From assembly GCA_023634235.1 (NCBI GenBank), contig JAMKCF010000002.1:7510722-7574721 (forward strand): a stretch of DNA of 64,000 bases. Direction: 5' to 3'. The notes under the pieces were generated by a model. The model was not told the DNA's origin, ran no database searches, and worked only from the letters and a program-made list of their open reading frames with translations. The DNA comes from Pisaster brevispinus. Lineage: Eukaryota > Echinodermata > Asteroidea > Forcipulatida > Asteriidae. The position numbers and the translations under genes are program-made. Positions 61,831 through 64,000 of the stretch are shown here, piece by piece. How positions within the stretch are numbered: the stretch's first letter is position 1; each line of letters starts with the position of its first letter.

Positions 61831-62554
61831 AAAACTAACCCCAACCTGTATTCTGTGTACGACGACGTACTATACTTGCAATAATGGAGAACGTTTCTTC
61901 GACATCCAAGGATCGGTACAAAAACATCGCAAGGAAAAACACCCAGAAGGTGGTCCAACGAAAAGTAAAAAGTAAAAGAAAAACCACGATAAATCAAAAG
62001 GGAAAGCCAGGAAAAGCAGCAATTTTGGGGGGGGGGGGTGGACATTGTGCAGCTATCATAGAAGTAGACCAGCTGTATGGGATAAATATTCCCCGTCGTC
62101 GTCCCGCGTGTGTAGCGCAGGCAACACGTTGCAATAGTTAGGGGCTAGGGGTATCAGACTAAAATCCTCCTACAAAAACCGTAATTGTTGGTCTGGCTCC
62201 CTAACCCTCCGACAAGCTCCCACGCTCACGGCTAGACCGGCAAGCTGGGGAGTTCATGCCCCGGGGCTTGTCTCTCTGGCCCCACGAGACACGGCACCAG
62301 CTGTACGGGATATGCCCCAAGGTTTACGTTCCGCTAGCTCCCACGCGGGTGCGCCGTAAAACACGCTTCGGTTGCACGGACTCTCTGAATGCGAATCTTA
62401 CGTTCGATTTTTCATCATTATTTACAAATTGTATCAATAATCTGAATACATAGTCTTTTTTGTCAAATACTCATGAATAATTTTTAAAAAACAGATTTAA
62501 ATTTGGTTAAGTAATTTACTTGTATACGGCTGGAAGTAAAACTAACTCCGAAAA

Positions 62555-62602
62555 TCACGTGATTTATCCGAACCACTTTTTTGGTTCGGATAAATCACGT
62601 GA
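62555..62602. repeat. Perfect hairpin, 21-bp arms with CACGTG
   Basis: TCACGTGATTTATCCGAACC+A (62555-62575) is mirrored exactly at 62582-62602 around CTTTTT. Each arm holds the E-box CACGTG. Confidence 0.9.
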
Positions 62603-63329
62603 CCTTCGTTTTTTGAAAAATGCTCAAAAACGGCAAAATTTGATGGTTTCTTTTAGGAATCGTTCTTCTCCATTCCTGGAAGACCTTTGAAGGCATATGT
62701 TAGCCTATTTTGTAGCCCAAATAGCCCAACGAAGCCGGTGTGCCCCTTTAATGTGTGTTGTCACGGACATCAACGTTTTCCAATTGAGCAGACGACGGAA
62801 ATGACGAAGCTGTCTTATTTCACCTTTTTAAGTCGCGCCGCTACGCATCAACCTTTGACATTAACTTTCCCGGAGTGCTATTAAGCGAAAACACAGCAGC
62901 GTTCGATTAGCCTCGTTCGGGGAAGCTAATCGAACGCACCCAATATTAATGGAGATCAATGGTAGCGATCGCAGCCTCGCTACCATGGGCAGCGCGCCGT
63001 ATCGATACCTCTCGTCACTAACCCCTGGTAGGGATGTAATGAGAAACAACGCTGATTGGCTCCCAAGGATGACTACTTTGCGTGCACGCTTGTTAAAAAC
63101 TTTCGAGCGTTTGGAGGACGCTTAGTACGCGCGTGTGAAAATGCAAGTATTTTGACGCGATTCCATTCCAAATGAATCATGTTTTTGAACGGTCACCCTT
63201 AACTGCATACAGTTAGACAATCACAAAATCAAAGAAGAATGACAGAGGACCAGTTGCTTTTTGACTTGATGCCTCTTTTACGGGTTACCGTACTTGAGCA
63301 CGCGCGTAGAACGGATCGGCCCAGGGCTA

Positions 63330-63362
63330 ATTAAAATGTGCTAGATTCTAGCACATTTTAAT
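63330..63362. repeat. Perfect 33-bp palindrome
   Basis: ATTAAAATGTGCTAGA and TCTAGCACATTTTAAT flank a single central T. Confidence 0.9.
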
Positions 63363-63463
63363 GAACCAATTCCAGGGGTTATGATCGAGCAAGGCATGCT
63401 GGGAAAAAATGGCGGCGAGATCAATCACCCCTGGGAACGAGGATGTAGCGATCGACTCCTAGC

Positions 63464-63821
63464 CATAGAAATAGAACCCGGAGAACGCTGAGCTGGACCG
63501 CCCTCTGTGTCGTCTATGGACGCGGCGTATCGATACCCCGCGACACGCGTGTATCGCAAAATGATCATCACGTGACACGCGTGTATGGCAAAATGGCAAC
63601 GCACAGAGACCGTTTCTACGTGTTTTCATTGGTCAATGTTCATGACGTCAACTGTATGGCAAAATATTATCACTGGCTTAATGCTAATTTTGCCATACAC
63701 GCGTAAAAAAAATGGCGTACGCGCGTCCTTAAAATGGCGTACGTGCGTCCATAAAAATGGTCTCACAACGAAATCGCACGCACAAAGACGCACTCAGCGT
63801 TCTCCGGGTTCTATTTCTATG
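63464..63821. mobile_element. hAT-like MITE, 358 bp, exact 8-bp target duplication
   Basis: The TIR CATAGAAATAGAACCCGGAG...AACGCTGAG starts at 63464 and its exact complement ends at 63821. CTCCTAGC stands on both sides (63456-63463 and 63822-63829). CA...TG ends and an 8-bp duplication are usual for hAT. Inner ACACGCGTGTATGGCAAAAT-type inverted repeats (63573 and 63690) occur. No transposase. Confidence 0.88.
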
Positions 63822-64000
63822 CTCCTAGCCCAACCTCTTCCCCAGGGTGTGTCGAGCAGTACGAGGTTGACTGCTTTACTATTTACAAATATGGTTGGAA
63901 ATAAAGTAAACCATGGGGACGAGGTTGCTCCTAGCCTGGATGGCGTTTGGAAAGACATTCACATAGTTTTTATATAGATACCGTTGTGTGTACACTACTA

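Larger units (their letters stand above)
61831..63463. other. Stretch without a supported gene; several short palindromes
   Basis: A lysine-rich open frame (61884-62141) has a fair start context but no domain. It includes an E-box hairpin (62555-62602), a 13-bp inverted pair near 62900-62940 and a 33-bp palindrome (63330-63362). Confidence 0.45.

Noticed and set aside
61884..62141. Lysine-rich 85-codon frame with a fair ATG context
   Set aside because: No recognisable domain and a poly-G slip site inside. It could be an exon but nothing supports it.

Overview
The window is eukaryotic, nuclear and animal. It holds one clearly host gene with four exons and GT-AG introns, the autophagy modifier GABARAP, and almost everything else is repetitive: LTR and non-LTR retrotransposons, terminal-inverted-repeat (TIR) DNA elements, foldback palindromes and minisatellites. 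The SCAN-like gag, the RTE and CR1/L2-type LINEs and the frequent ACATGTA strings point to a marine invertebrate deuterostome such as an echinoderm, hemichordate or amphioxus. That placement is inference, not a firm call.

Layout. (1) 1-1747: the 5' part of a minus-strand Ty3/gypsy-type element (gag, protease, candidate LTR) cut by the window edge. (2) 2507-5330: a decayed plus-strand Ty3/gypsy element with a SCAN-like capsid, a deleted RT, an RNase H and a PHD-type zinc finger. (3) 5332-6834: foldback and tandem repeats, including 21-bp repeats with a YY1-like core. (4) 7326-10615: a nearly complete CR1/L2-group LINE with one premature stop. (5) 14314-17314 (minus): a six-exon integrase-like (DDE) gene with good splice sites but three frameshifts. 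(6) 18050-20440 (minus): the 5' part of an L1/Tx1-type LINE, ending at a 21-bp minisatellite. (7) about 22800-34216: an RTE-type LINE split by two later insertions, a 964-bp Harbinger-like element with a TTA target duplication and a complete but mutated Ty3/gypsy element with a PNMA-like gag. (8) 34345-35993: YY1-site repeats, then a minisatellite of about 26 copies of a unit near 47 bp. (9) 37618-51119: GABARAP, whose 10-kb first intron and third intron are filled with TIR and foldback elements. (10) 54014-61348: a large inverted repeat with arms of about 1.4 kb, nesting a second inverted repeat. (11) 61765-63830: short perfect palindromes and a 358-bp hAT-like MITE with an exact 8-bp target duplication.

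Functional reading: only GABARAP is intact. The retroelement proteins carry stops, frameshifts or lost catalytic residues and are most likely inactive here. Several breaks fall in short homopolymers (gag near 840, integrase-like exon 1 near 17258), so long-read consensus error is a possible alternative to decay at those places. The window is best read as an insertion-rich neighbourhood in which nesting gives a relative order: the RTE is older than both the Harbinger-like element and the PNMA-gag Ty3/gypsy element.
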